Shown here: one piece after another, positions 1-8,544 of the stretch
How the letters are laid out: the number at the start of each line of letters is the position of its first letter
Numbering within the stretch: position 1 is the first letter of the stretch
Assembly (NCBI GenBank): GCA_045599065.1
Contig: JAZRVJ010000055.1
Coordinates: forward strand, 1 to 53,106
Reading direction: 5' to 3'
Length of the DNA stretch: 53,106 nt
DNA from: Hennigella sp045599065
GTDB taxonomy: Bacteria > Bacillota_I > Bacilli_A > Mycoplasmatales > Mycoplasmoidaceae
Program-made: the position numbers and the translations under genes
Notes under the pieces: model-generated
What the model was told of the DNA's origin: nothing
What the model saw: the letters and a program-made list of their open reading frames with translations, nothing else
Database searches by the model: none

Positions 1-63
1 AAAAGACATGGACGTGTTATGGTTATTTGTAAAAACCCTAAACACAAACAAAGACAAGGATAG
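1..63 (+). CDS. rpmJ: Ribosomal protein L36 (bL36), C-terminal part
   Basis: The window opens inside this gene. The 20 visible codons end in a stop at 61-63 and encode KRHGRVMVICKNPKHKQRQG, the standard C-terminus of L36, including a zinc-ligand Cys and His and the terminal KHKQRQG. L36 is a small zinc-binding protein of the 50S subunit. It lies 8 bp upstream of rpsM, the usual infB/infA-rpmJ-rpsM-rpsK-rpoA-rplQ order. The N-terminal half lies outside the window. Confidence 0.93.
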   Translation, partial: KRHGRVMVICKNPKHKQRQG

Positions 64-71
64 GAGAAATT

Positions 72-446
72 ATGGCACGTTTATTAGGTGTTGATATCCC
101 TAACAATAAACAAGTAGTTTATTCTCTTCAAGCAATTTATGGTATTGGCAAATCATCTGCTCAAAAAATCTGTAAAACTGCTGGAGTTAAAGAAACTACT
201 AAAGTTAGTGATTTAACAGAAAAAGAATTTGCAGCAATTCGTGAAGCTGCAAGTAAGTACACTATTGAAGGTGACTTACGTAGAGACGTAACATTAAACA
301 TTAAGCATTTAATGGAAATTAACTGTTACCGTGGAATTAGACACAAAAAAGGTTTACCTGTTAGAGGTCAAAGAACTAGAACCAACGCTAGAACTAGAAA
401 AGGTCCTAGAAAGACAATCGCTAACAAGAAACAAGAAACTAAGTAA
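72..446 (+). CDS. rpsM: Ribosomal protein S13 (uS13)
   Basis: The 124-residue protein begins MARLLGVDIPNNKQ and has the S13 helix-two-turn-helix region (YGIGKSSAQKI). Its C-terminus is rich in Arg and Lys (RGQRTRTNARTRKGPRK), the tail that contacts 16S rRNA and P-site tRNA in the 30S head. Length matches the bacterial family. The start is preceded by GGAG. It follows rpmJ and precedes rpsK by 16 bp, so it belongs to the ribosomal protein operon. Confidence 0.98.
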   Translation: MARLLGVDIPNNKQVVYSLQAIYGIGKSSAQKICKTAGVKETTKVSDLTEKEFAAIREAASKYTIEGDLRRDVTLNIKHLMEINCYRGIRHKKGLPVRGQRTRTNARTRKGPRKTIANKKQETK

Positions 447-462
447 TAGGAGGTAGGTAAAT

Positions 463-861
463 ATGGCTGAAAATAAAGTTACAAAGAAACCTGCTGGTAA
501 GAAAAAGAAAAAACTAGCATCAATCAATGGAATGGCTCACATTCACTCTACCCTTAACAATACAATTGTTACTATTACAGACAATAGTGGTAATGCAATA
601 GCTTGAGCAAGCTCAGGAACTATTGGTTACAAAGGTAGCAAAAAGTCTACCCCATATGCTGCAGGAATAGCAGCTGAAGCATGTGCAAAACAAGCAATGC
701 TTATGGGTCTAAAAACTGTTGCAGTTAGATGTAATGGTATTGGTAGAGGTAAAGATACTGCTATCAGATCATTAGCAGCTGCTGGATTACAAATCACAGA
801 AATTGCTGATGTTACACCACTACCACACAATGGTTGTAGACCACCAAAGAAACCACGTTAG
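463..861 (+). CDS. rpsK: Ribosomal protein S11 (uS11)
   Basis: The 132-residue protein has the S11 core NTIVTITDNSGNAIAWASSG, the glycine-rich RCNGIGRGKDTAIR segment and the basic end PHNGCRPPKKPR. It sits on the 30S platform beside the mRNA exit channel. One in-frame TGA at 604-606 falls at the conserved Trp of the family, direct evidence that TGA encodes Trp here. A strong AGGAGG lies 8 nt before the ATG. It is read with rpsM and rpoA. Confidence 0.97.
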
Positions 862-870
862 GAGAGTATT

Positions 871-1842
871 ATGGATAAATTCATTAAATATAACATTAAA
901 CCAAATCTTCATTTATTAAATGAAAATCATGGCCAATTTGAAATTGGACCACTAGAATCAGGCTTTGGTATTACTATTGGTAATGCCTTAAGAAGAGTCA
1001 TTATCTCTAATATTCCTGGTTCAAGTGTATTCGCTATTAAAATTCCAGGCGTTACACATGAGTTCCAAGCAATTGATGGTATTAAGGAAGACGTAACACA
1101 AATCATCTTAAATCTTAAACAACTAGTTTTAAAGATTTCTGAAGATGCTGTTGCACCTGACACTACAATTGAAAACTGACCAACAATGAAACTAGCATTT
1201 AAAGAAGCTGGTGTTATTAAAGCTGGTGATATTGAATTACCAGTAGGCTTTGAAATTATCAACCCAGATCTTTACATTGCTACTAAAACAAAAGCTTCAA
1301 AAGCTTTTGAAATGGAAATCTATGCAAGAACTGGTCGTGGTTTTAAAACATTCAAACAAAACCAAGAACAAATTAATGCTTTAGGTATTATTGCTACAGA
1401 CTCAAACTTCTGTCCAGTATTACAAGTTGGATACCAAGTTGATGAAAAGAAAATTAGCAAGAACCAAATGGGTGATATGCTAACTATGGATGTAGTAACA
1501 AACGGTGCAGTTAGTCCATCTGATGCTTTAGCATATGCATCAAGAATTCTAACTGAACACTTTGATCAATTAACTAACATTAATGAAAAGATCAAAGAAA
1601 TGGAAATGATGGAAGAACAAAAACTTGAAGAAAAGAACCAAACATTATCCGTTTCTATTGACGAGCTTGAATTATCAGTTAGAAGTTACAACTGTTTGAA
1701 ACGTAATGGTATTAAAACATTACAAGAACTTTCAAACATGACTAAGGCTGATGTAGAAAAGATTAAAAACCTTGGTAAGACATCTTTGAAGGAAATTCAA
1801 AAGAAACTTACTGAATATGGTTTATCTTTCAAAAAGAATTAG
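871..1842 (+). CDS. rpoA: RNA polymerase alpha subunit
   Basis: The 323-residue protein continues through one in-frame TGA at 1177-1179 (Trp in ENWPTMK). The N-terminal domain, residues about 1-230, contains the dimerisation signature GFGITIGNALRRVIISNIPG. After a charged linker (KEMEMMEEQKLEEKNQ), the C-terminal domain (about 255-320) has the helix-hairpin-helix pattern LSVRSYNCLKRNGIKT...LGKTSLKEI. Alpha dimerises to start polymerase assembly, and its C-terminal domain binds UP elements and activators. GGAG lies just before the ATG; the gene is 9 bp after rpsK. Confidence 0.98.
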
Positions 1843-1854
1843 GAAGGAGTATTT

Positions 1855-2214
1855 ATGTCTTTTGTGATAACTAAAAGAAAAAATACTGCTTGAACTAAGA
1901 TGGTTATTAGACAACAAGCATCTGATGTTATTGTTTATGGCCACATCACTACAACAGTAGGAAAAGCTAAAGAATTAAGAAAACAGGTTGATCATCTTAT
2001 TTCCTTAGGTAAAAAGAACACATTAGAATCTAAAAAAAGAATTTATGCTATTGTTTTAAACACTAGCAAAATGAAAAAAGAAGCTATTGTGAAGAAATTA
2101 ACAACAACTTTAGCTAAGAAATATGCCAATAGAAAAGGTGGTTACTGCCGTGTTCTAAGATTAGACAACCGTGCTGGTGACAACTCTAAGATGGCTATTG
2201 TTCAACTAGTTTAA
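1855..2214 (+). CDS. rplQ: Ribosomal protein L17 (bL17)
   Basis: The 119-residue product begins MSFVITKRKNTAWTKMVIRQQ, with a TGA codon giving the Trp. It carries the L17 signature TTTVGKAKELRKQVDHLIS and ends in VLRLDNRAGDNSKMAIVQLV. An ATG further in at 1900 would remove the conserved N-terminus, so 1855, with AAGGAG in front, is chosen. It lies at the polypeptide exit side of the 50S subunit. It is the last gene of the ribosomal operon and is followed by an intrinsic terminator. Confidence 0.97.
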
Positions 2215-2234
2215 TTAAAACTAATTATTTAAAG

Positions 2235-2262
2235 ATCACTCTATAAATAGAGTGATTTTTTA
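2235..2262 (+). terminator. Intrinsic terminator of the ribosomal protein operon
   Basis: Perfect 9-bp stem ATCACTCTA / TAGAGTGAT with a 4-nt loop, followed by a T-run, 20 bp after the rplQ stop. It separates the ribosomal operon from the lipoprotein gene. An alternating TA tract at about 2284-2300 follows, just before the next gene. Confidence 0.9.
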
Positions 2263-2319
2263 TTAATTTACTTGAAAAAATCACTATATATATATATATA
2301 ATGACCGTGAGGAGAATAT

Positions 2320-3204
2320 ATGAAAAAAATTAAATTAATCGCGCCTATATTAGGTGCTGCAGCAACTTTAGGTACAGCAATTCCTTTAGCAAGCTGTCAA
2401 AAAGAAGCAAAAACCATATTAATTACTACTGAGTTAAATATGGAAGAGGGCCAAGAACTTGTGACACCAACTTATGAAATTACTCAAGGAGAATTTGGTC
2501 AAAATTATGAAGCGATAGTTCATCTTAATCCTAAGGCTGGTGGTGAAGCTTTTTATGCATATAATTACGATGTTGTGCTTGATTCAGGCATTGAAAGTAA
2601 ACGTATTCCTGAAAACACAAAAGGAGCACAACAAGATGGATATGTAATTAGTGATGTAACAGCATATTCATTCAAAATTTCTATACCAGCTATTAATTTC
2701 CAACAAATAAAAATTGACAGTCGTTTAATGGCTATAAATGTTTTGTTAAGTTTTAATGTTAGATCAGATGAGGCAGATGGCACAATTGAAACCTGAACAA
2801 AGAATAATGAATTAGCTGCCAATTTATTTGGTGATACTACTGGCACGTATAATGGATATTGAAGTGGCACAAATGCTATATACCCACAAGAAAATAATTT
2901 ATGAAGATTCACAATTAATTCAACTGATATTAGCGCATTTACAGATCAAGATATTCGTTTTTCAATTTTTGGTGTGCAAAATGCAGATCCAATCAATATT
3001 AATACAGGTCGTATAGTTGCATATTGTGGTGCAAACGATCAAGATAGAATTCAAATTCAACAAGTGACTGGAGGCAGGGGTTGTGTATGATTAAAGAAAC
3101 CTGCAGGTGGCTGGCCTCAAGCTAATCTTATTGTTTATTATGAATTTATAAACTCATATCCAACAGATGGCGTTCAAGTACTTTTTGGACAAAAAAACGC
3201 TTAA
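2320..3204 (+). CDS. Predicted lipoprotein, function unknown
   Basis: The 294-residue product is read through TGA codons, with Trp in several aromatic patches of the C-terminal half; one Trp is TGG, the rarer codon here. The N-terminus (MKKIKLIAPILGAAATLGTA) is a basic start plus hydrophobic stretch, ending in lipobox PLASC with Cys26 as the predicted lipidated residue. A surface-anchored membrane lipoprotein is therefore expected. The mature part has mixed beta-rich sequence with no family I recognise. It has a good GAGGAG site, unlike many first genes in this window. It stands alone, with terminators on both sides. Confidence 0.8.
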
Positions 3205-3263
3205 TTAAAAATACAAAATATTAACAAAGCTAATCTAAAAAGAAGAAAAAGAACAATCAAAAA

Positions 3264-3291
3264 TCATACCCAAGTTTGGGTATGGTTTTTT
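3264..3291 (+). terminator. Intrinsic terminator after the lipoprotein gene
   Basis: Stem CATACCCAA (3265-3273) / TTGGGTATG (3276-3284), then G and a run of six T. It lies 60 bp after the lipoprotein stop. Its outer stem shares CATACC/GGTATG with a second terminator at 3370. Confidence 0.85.
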
Positions 3292-3334
3292 ATTTAAACA
3301 AGTGTTTAAATAAATTTATCTCGTAAAACGAGAT
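3289..3334 (+). repeat. Two inverted repeats between two terminators
   Basis: An 11-bp inverted repeat (TTTATTTAAAC 3289-3299 / GTTTAAATAAA 3304-3314) is followed by a 7-bp hairpin, ATCTCGT (3318-3324) / ACGAGAT (3328-3334). Neither has a proper U-tract. They sit in the 238-bp gene-free stretch between the lipoprotein gene and metG, bracketed by terminators at 3264 and 3370, and could belong to a short RNA. No gene is seen there. Confidence 0.5.
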
Positions 3335-3369
3335 ACTATATAAAAATAGATAAAATAGACTAAAAAATT

Positions 3370-3395
3370 ATCATACCTTTGGTATGATTTTTTAT
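3370..3395 (+). terminator. Second intrinsic terminator upstream of metG
   Basis: Stem ATCATACC (3370-3377) / GGTATGAT (3381-3388), loop TTT, followed by TTTTTATTTTT. It would stop any transcript arriving from upstream, so metG must use a promoter within the 50 AT-rich bases before its ATG. Confidence 0.8.
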
Positions 3396-3442
3396 TTTTA
3401 AAATAATAAATATTAAATAAATTAAAATAAATATATATTTGT

Positions 3443-4984
3443 ATGAAAAAATTATTTATTACAACACCTATCTATTATGCATCAGGCAAGCCTCATATAG
3501 GTCATGCCTATACAACAATCTTAGCTGATGTTATAGCTAGATATAAAAAAGCATTAGGGTATGATGTATTCTTTTTAACAGGAATGGACGAACATGGACA
3601 AAAGATTATTGATACAGCTAAAAAGAATAATCTAGAAGTTCAAGCTATGCTTGATAGTGTTGCAAAAGACTTTAAACAACTATGAAAAGACCTAGACATT
3701 AACTACAACGGTTTTATCAGAACAACTGATAAAAACCATGAAGAAGCTGTTCAAAAAGTCTTTTCAGAATTAGTTAATAAGCAATATGTTTATTTAGGTA
3801 GCTGAAAAGGTTTATATTGTGTAAACTGTGAAGAAAATTACACAAGAGATCAAGCAATAGAAAAAGATGGCAAACTTTATTGCAAAGTTGGTCATGAACT
3901 AGTTGAAAAAAACGAACCATCTTATTTCTTAAAAGTAAGTGAATTTGCTAAGTGAATTAAAGAACAACTAAACAAAGATGGTTTTGTTGTTCCTAAAACA
4001 AGAGTTAATGAATTAATTGGTTCATTTATTGATAAAGGTCTTGAAGATCTTTCTATAACAAGAACTAGTCTTGTTTGAGGTATTCCTACAAAAGAAGACC
4101 CAAAGCATGTTGTTTATGTTTGAATAGATGCTTTGTTAAGCTATCTATCTGGTTTAGGATATTTAACTAAAAATGACAAAAATTATCAAAAATATTGACT
4201 AGATAAAGACAGTCAAGTGATACACTTGATGTCTAAAGAAATCACTAGATTTCATTGTATCTATTGACCTATTTTATTGAAGATGCTTAATTTAAGATTA
4301 CCATCTAAAATTATTAGTCATGGTTGAGTAGTAACTAAAGAAGGAAAGATGTCTAAATCTTTAGGCAACATTATCAATCCATATGACTACATTAACACAT
4401 ATGGATCTGATGCTTTTAGATATTTTATTATTAGACAAGTTTCTTTAGAAAAAGATGGAATATTCTCTCATGATTTATTTGTTGAAACATTCAATTCTCA
4501 ACTAGCAAACAATTATGGAAATATGGCTACAAGAATCTCAGGAATGATCAAGAAATATTTTAATAACGTTGTTCCAACATTTGATGAAAAAGTTCTTGAT
4601 GACATGGACAAAAAAGTCATTGAATCTCATACGACTTTCCTAAAAGAATATGAACAAATTATTGAAAGTTTAGATATTAACAAATTATTAGATAAAATTC
4701 AAGATCAATACAACGTATTGAATAAGTACATTGAAGATAGAAAACCTTGAGTTCTAGCCAAGGATTCTGCTAAAAAACAAGCACTAGGTAACTGCTTAAA
4801 CATTATTTTCAATAACACCTATGATTTAGTTGTTTTATTAAAACCAATTCTAATAAAAACATCTCAAAGTATTGAAAAAGCTTGGAATTTAAGTCTAGAT
4901 GTTAAAAATTTAGCTAAAAACCATCAAAATCACCAAATAGGTGATTTATCTCCTCTTTTTGTCAGAATAACTGATAAAAAGTAG
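3443..4984 (+). CDS. metG: Methionyl-tRNA synthetase
   Basis: Class I aminoacyl-tRNA synthetase of 513 residues, read through several TGA (Trp) codons. HIGH is intact at residues 18-21 (PHIGHAY) and KMSKS at 302-306 (GKMSKSLGN). The connective region has CVNC and a later CKVGH, a possible zinc knuckle. It attaches Met to initiator and elongator tRNA in the cytosol. The length fits the short form lacking the C-terminal tRNA-binding (EMAP-like) domain. No Shine-Dalgarno sequence precedes the ATG, and the upstream 50 bp is almost pure A/T, so a leaderless mRNA is plausible. A terminator isolates it from the preceding gene. Confidence 0.97.
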
Positions 4985-5007
4985 CTTTTTTGCAAAATCG
5001 TATATTT

Positions 5008-5033
5008 ATAACTTATTTATAATAAGTTATAAT
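5008..5033 (+). promoter_or_regulatory. Promoter of the DJ-1 gene with embedded inverted repeat
   Basis: TATAAT at 5028-5033 ends 8 nt before the ATG at 5042, so transcription should start at or next to the start codon. An inverted repeat, ATAACTTA (5008-5015) / TAAGTTAT (5023-5030), overlaps the -10 box. It could be an operator, or a weak metG terminator, since metG stops at 4984. Confidence 0.6.
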
Positions 5034-5041
5034 ATAGGTGT

Positions 5042-5605
5042 ATGAAAACATCTATAGCAGTCATTGTCGCAAACAAGTGCGAAGAGATGGAAGTAATCGT
5101 CCCAATTGATATCTGAAGAAGAGCAGGTATCGCTGTTCAAGTTATATCAATTGAAAAAAAGAAAAGTTTGATTCTGCAAAATGGCGTTCACATTAGCTGT
5201 GACGACATTTTGGCTAAAGAGAACTTATCTAAGTACTCAGCAATCTATCTTCCTGGCGGAAAAGGATGCGTTGACTTCTTAGACCCTGTTAAGTGCGCAA
5301 AACTAATTGCTTTCTTAAAGAAAGCTAATGGTGCAAAGATTAATGTCTTTGCTTGTTGTGCAGCACCGACAGTTCTAAGTCAATTGGGATTAATCGATAA
5401 CGTTAAAGTTACTTGTTACCCAGGTTTTGAATCTGGTATTAAACATGTTGTTAAGCAAGATGTGGTAGTAGACAAGAACTTTATTACTTCTAAAGCCAGT
5501 GGAACAACTATTGACTTTGCTTTAGCGGTAGTTAAGAAACTAGTTTCTTTACCAAAAGCAAAGCAAGTTGCTCAAGAAATTTGTTATAAATATTACAAAG
5601 GATAA
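5042..5605 (+). CDS. DJ-1/PfpI superfamily protein (YajL/DJ-1 type)
   Basis: The 187-residue protein matches the DJ-1/YajL branch over its whole length. The N-terminus CEEMEVIVPIDIWRRAGI parallels the family segment that carries the conserved Glu (Glu17 here). The nucleophile elbow VFACCAAPTVL places a Cys at residue 106, and YLPGGKG is also conserved. The TGA codon gives Trp25. Family members are reported as chaperones, oxidative-stress sensors or glyoxal/protein deglycases; the exact activity cannot be read from sequence. Probably leaderless: TATAAT lies 8 nt before the ATG. It is followed closely by hpf, suggesting joint stress-related expression (inference). Confidence 0.88.
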
Positions 5606-5610
5606 ATCAC

Positions 5611-5916
5611 ATGGCGAAATTTACAATTCGTTGAAAAGATTGCGATAAATCAAGATCTATTCAATCGTATTTTGAAGATAAACTATCTATTCTTGCAAAA
5701 TATGCCTTCTTAAACGAAAACATAAAAGCTGAAATAGTTTATTATTCAAAAATAAAAACATTTAAAACAAGAATAAATGTTTCAATCAAAAGAGGAAAGA
5801 TGTTAAGAGCAGAAGCTTCTGCTAACCAAATCATTACCTCTATCAATTTGGCTCTAGATAAGATCGAAGATCAAATTCGTAGAGTAAAGACAAAGATGCT
5901 TAGAAACAAGAAATAA
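5611..5916 (+). CDS. hpf: Ribosome hibernation-promoting factor, short form
   Basis: The 101-residue product MAKFTIRWKDCDKSRSIQSYF... has the HPF/RaiA N-terminal fold: a beta-alpha-beta-beta-beta-alpha pattern with KTRINVSIKRGKMLRAEASA and the final helix DKIEDQIRRVKTKMLRNKK. It binds the decoding centre of idle ribosomes. Most Firmicutes have a long HPF with an extra C-terminal dimerisation domain; that domain is absent here. It starts 5 bp after the DJ-1 stop and has no clear Shine-Dalgarno sequence. A terminator follows directly. Confidence 0.88.
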
Positions 5917-5918
5917 AA

Positions 5919-5944
5919 ATATGAGTCTTTAGACTCATATTTTA
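5919..5944 (+). terminator. Intrinsic terminator after hpf
   Basis: Stem ATATGAGTC (5919-5927) / GACTCATAT (5932-5940), 4-nt loop, then TTTT. It begins 2 bp after the hpf stop. Confidence 0.88.
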
Positions 5945-5959
5945 TATAATCTTTATAAT
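5945..5959 (+). promoter_or_regulatory. Tandem TATAAT boxes before the membrane-protein pair
   Basis: TATAAT occurs at 5945-5950 and again at 5954-5959. The first would give a short leader carrying AGAGG at 5961-5965; the second would start nearly at the ATG (5970). They follow the hpf terminator directly. Confidence 0.6.
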
Positions 5960-5969
5960 AAGAGGATTT

Positions 5970-6449
5970 ATGGAAACAAAAAAAATAAACACAGACAAAA
6001 AAGCTTCAACTAAAAGTGGAACAAAAGCAAGCTTTGTTAAAATCGTTAACGCTTGTTCAATATTAGGTTATATTACTGCGGGGCTCTGCTTTCTTCTTGT
6101 AATTTTGCAAATTCTTTTAGCTGCGAGGGTTGAAATTAATGCTGTAATTCTAGAAATAGGAATGATATGTCAATATTTTGGTAGCGTCTTAGCTCTTGCT
6201 GTCGCAATTATTGGTATTGTGATTGGCGCACAAGCCGTAAGAAAAGCTGCCGATGCAAAGTACTTTGCAGCTACCAAAGCAAGAACAATATATTTGGTTC
6301 TTTGTATTATTTTACTTGTTGCTCCTTTTGGTGGATTTGGGGTTATCGAGCAACTATATATAGCTCTTGTAAGCGACATAATTTCATTAGGACTTGTATT
6401 AGCTATAGCAATTATTAGTACAAAATACAAAAAAGCTCTATTGGCTTAG
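5970..6449 (+). CDS. Four-helix membrane protein, function unknown
   Basis: The 159-residue protein has a Lys/Thr-rich cytoplasmic start (about 22 residues), then hydrophobic segments near residues 30-52, 57-83, 105-125 and 130-152. There is no signal peptide cleavage site and no recognised family. The segment SILGYITAGLCFLLV resembles NFILGYIAVGLALLEV in the next gene, so the two look like diverged tandem copies. It has an AGAGG site. The next gene starts 9 bp after its stop, so the pair is co-transcribed. Confidence 0.75.
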   Translation: METKKINTDKKASTKSGTKASFVKIVNACSILGYITAGLCFLLVILQILLAARVEINAVILEIGMICQYFGSVLALAVAIIGIVIGAQAVRKAADAKYFAATKARTIYLVLCIILLVAPFGGFGVIEQLYIALVSDIISLGLVLAIAIISTKYKKALLA

Positions 6450-6458
6450 GAATTTGCT

Positions 6459-7010
6459 ATGCAACATGAAAAGATTAGATTACAAAGAATAACAAAAGCT
6501 AATTTCATATTAGGGTATATAGCCGTAGGCTTAGCCTTACTTGAAGTGGTAGCTTTTTTTGCAACACTCATTCTAGGTCATGATGAAAAGATTTTAACAG
6601 TTATTTTTATAATTTTTGTATTAGCAATGTTTTTTGCTGGAATAATTGCTGTAATAATCGTTGCTACTACTGTTTTAGGAGGGATTCAGATTTCTCTTTC
6701 TAAAAAATTAGGTAGCTTTGGTGGAATAAAATCAAGCGGATTAATTGCTACTTTTACAGTGTGTGATGTTATATCGTTAGCTTCAATATTGACTGCTCTT
6801 GTAATTGACATTATTTATAACATTGAAAACCCAAGCAATTTTTTAATGCAATACCAAGCTGGTGATGATCTTCAACAATATATATTTGCATTCGTTGCAA
6901 TTTCCTTAGTTGGTTGTTTAGTTCAAGCAATTTTTAACTCAGTTTATTATGCTAAAGTTCGTGGCCCCAAGCAAAAGAAGAAAAAAACAAAAGTAAAAAA
7001 GAGTCATTAA
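6459..7010 (+). CDS. Membrane protein, likely paralog of the preceding gene
   Basis: The 183-residue protein has hydrophobic segments near residues 13-37, 45-73, 90-115 and 143-163, and a very basic tail (PKQKKKKTKVKKSH) that should lie in the cytoplasm. The N-terminal segment NFILGYIAVGLALLEV parallels the upstream protein. No enzymatic motif is visible. The stop codon lies inside the loop of the terminator hairpin that ends the unit. Confidence 0.75.
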   Translation: MQHEKIRLQRITKANFILGYIAVGLALLEVVAFFATLILGHDEKILTVIFIIFVLAMFFAGIIAVIIVATTVLGGIQISLSKKLGSFGGIKSSGLIATFTVCDVISLASILTALVIDIIYNIENPSNFLMQYQAGDDLQQYIFAFVAISLVGCLVQAIFNSVYYAKVRGPKQKKKKTKVKKSH

Positions 7011-7022
7011 TGACTCTTTTTT
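6995..7022 (+). terminator. Intrinsic terminator overlapping the stop codon
   Basis: Stem GAGTCA (7001-7006) / TGACTC (7011-7016), flanked by A-run and T-run that extend the pairing. The TAA stop at 7008-7010 is in the loop, so the last codons are part of the hairpin. Confidence 0.88.
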
Positions 7023-7062
7023 AAATATATAATAAAATTAATATTTTATATAGGTGATAAAT

Positions 7063-8541
7063 ATGGAACGTAAATTTAATGACCAAGAATTAGCAAGAAG
7101 AGCTAAACTTGATAAATTAATTGAAATGGGTAAAAACCCATATTTAATTGAGAATTTCGAAAGAAACCATACTTCAGGTTCTTTTATCAAGAAGTATGAA
7201 AAGTGTTCTCATGAAGAATTGCAAGAAAACAAAGATGTAATTAAAATTGCCGGTAGAGTAATGGCAATTAGACAAACCTTTGGTGTTATTAACGACTTTG
7301 AAGGTGATGTTCAATTCTACATTAACAAAAAAACTTTTGATCCTGAAAAATTCCAAATGTTTAAACAACTTCTTGATTTGGGAGACATTATTGGTATTAC
7401 AGGAACACCAATGAAAACTATGACAGGACAAGTAACCATTAAAGTTATTGACTTTGTAATTTTGTCTAAAGCCCTAACACCACTTCCTGAAAAATTCCAT
7501 GGTTTAGCTGATGAAGAAATAAGAGCAAGAAAAAGATATCTTGATCTTATGGTTAACAAAGAATCAAGATTGACATTTATTGAAAGAATACATATTCTTC
7601 AATACATTAGAGAATATATGGCTTCAAAACAATTCTTAGAAGTTGAAACACCAATCCTTTCACCTATACTTGGTGGCGCAGCTGCAAGACCTTTTACAAC
7701 TCATCACAATACTTTAGATAGAAATTACTATCTAAGAATCGCTACAGAATTACCTCTTAAAAAATTAATCGTTGGTGGTTTTGAGAAAGTTTATGAAATG
7801 GGACGCATCTTCAGAAATGAAGGAATGGACCCAATGCACAATCCTGAATTTACTTCACTAGAAGCTTATCAAGCTTATGCTAACCTTGAAGACATGATGA
7901 ATTTGACTGAAGAAATTATCAGATATGTTGCAAGGAAATTAAACAAAACTAAATTAACTTACAAAGGTGTAGAAATTGATTTTTCTAAACCATTTGCAAA
8001 AATCAGTATGGCTGATGCAATCAAGAAAGAAACTAAAATTGATTTCAAAGAAATCAAAGATGATAAACAAGCAATTGAATTAGCAAAGAAGGACGGCATT
8101 GAATTATTACCTCACCAAAAAACAAGAGGTCATATCATGAATGCTTTTTTTGAAAAATATTGCGAAGCAAAACTTCTACAACCAACATTTGTTATTGGCT
8201 ATCCAGTTGATATTTCTCCATTAGCTAAAAAAGACTCAAAAGACCCAAGAATAACAAGAAGATTTGAATTATTCATTTGTGCTAAAGAATATGCTAATGC
8301 CTTTTCTGAACTAAATGATCCAAAGGATCAATTAGCTAGATTTGAATCACAAATTAAAGAAAAAGAATTGGGTAACGCTGAAGCCAATGAAGTTGATATG
8401 GAATACATTGATGCTCTAGAATATGGACTTGCACCTACAGGTGGAGTTGGTATTGGTATTGATAGACTAGTAATGTTATTTACAGGAAGAGAATCAATTA
8501 GAGATGTTCTATTATTCCCTCATATGAAGGAAGCAAAATAA
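7063..8541 (+). CDS. lysS: Lysyl-tRNA synthetase, class II
   Basis: The 492-residue product has an N-terminal OB-fold anticodon domain (to about residue 150) and the class II catalytic core: motif 2 around GFEKVYEMGRIFRNEGMD and motif 3 GVGIGIDRLVMLF near the C-terminus. It charges tRNA-Lys in the cytosol. ATG at 7063 is preferred over an in-frame GTG at 7054, because the GTG forms part of the AGGTGA Shine-Dalgarno sequence. TATAAT at 7028-7033 is a candidate promoter. It is the first gene of a lysS, AsnA-like, rpe unit. Confidence 0.97.
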   Translation: MERKFNDQELARRAKLDKLIEMGKNPYLIENFERNHTSGSFIKKYEKCSHEELQENKDVIKIAGRVMAIRQTFGVINDFEGDVQFYINKKTFDPEKFQMFKQLLDLGDIIGITGTPMKTMTGQVTIKVIDFVILSKALTPLPEKFHGLADEEIRARKRYLDLMVNKESRLTFIERIHILQYIREYMASKQFLEVETPILSPILGGAAARPFTTHHNTLDRNYYLRIATELPLKKLIVGGFEKVYEMGRIFRNEGMDPMHNPEFTSLEAYQAYANLEDMMNLTEEIIRYVARKLNKTKLTYKGVEIDFSKPFAKISMADAIKKETKIDFKEIKDDKQAIELAKKDGIELLPHQKTRGHIMNAFFEKYCEAKLLQPTFVIGYPVDISPLAKKDSKDPRITRRFELFICAKEYANAFSELNDPKDQLARFESQIKEKELGNAEANEVDMEYIDALEYGLAPTGGVGIGIDRLVMLFTGRESIRDVLLFPHMKEAK

Positions 8542-8544
8542 TTA

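Noticed and set aside
1177..1179. Apparent premature stop splitting rpoA (and similar breaks in metG, parE, pgi, eno, dnaX and others)
   Set aside because: The frame continues without shift and the TGA sits at Trp positions across many conserved proteins, so it is the TGA=Trp code and these are not pseudogenes.
927..1262. Long minus-strand frame inside rpoA (and similar frames opposite parE, parC, atpD and lysS)
   Set aside because: No ribosome site, no recognisable protein, and each lies opposite a clearly conserved gene; these are shadow frames.
2283..2300. Alternating TA tract before the first lipoprotein gene as a phase-variable repeat
   Set aside because: The tract is short and the gene has a normal ribosome site; length variation cannot be judged from one sequence.
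3292..3442. T-box or other riboswitch upstream of metG
   Set aside because: No T-box core or specifier loop is visible, and the hairpins lie before a terminator rather than directly controlling metG.
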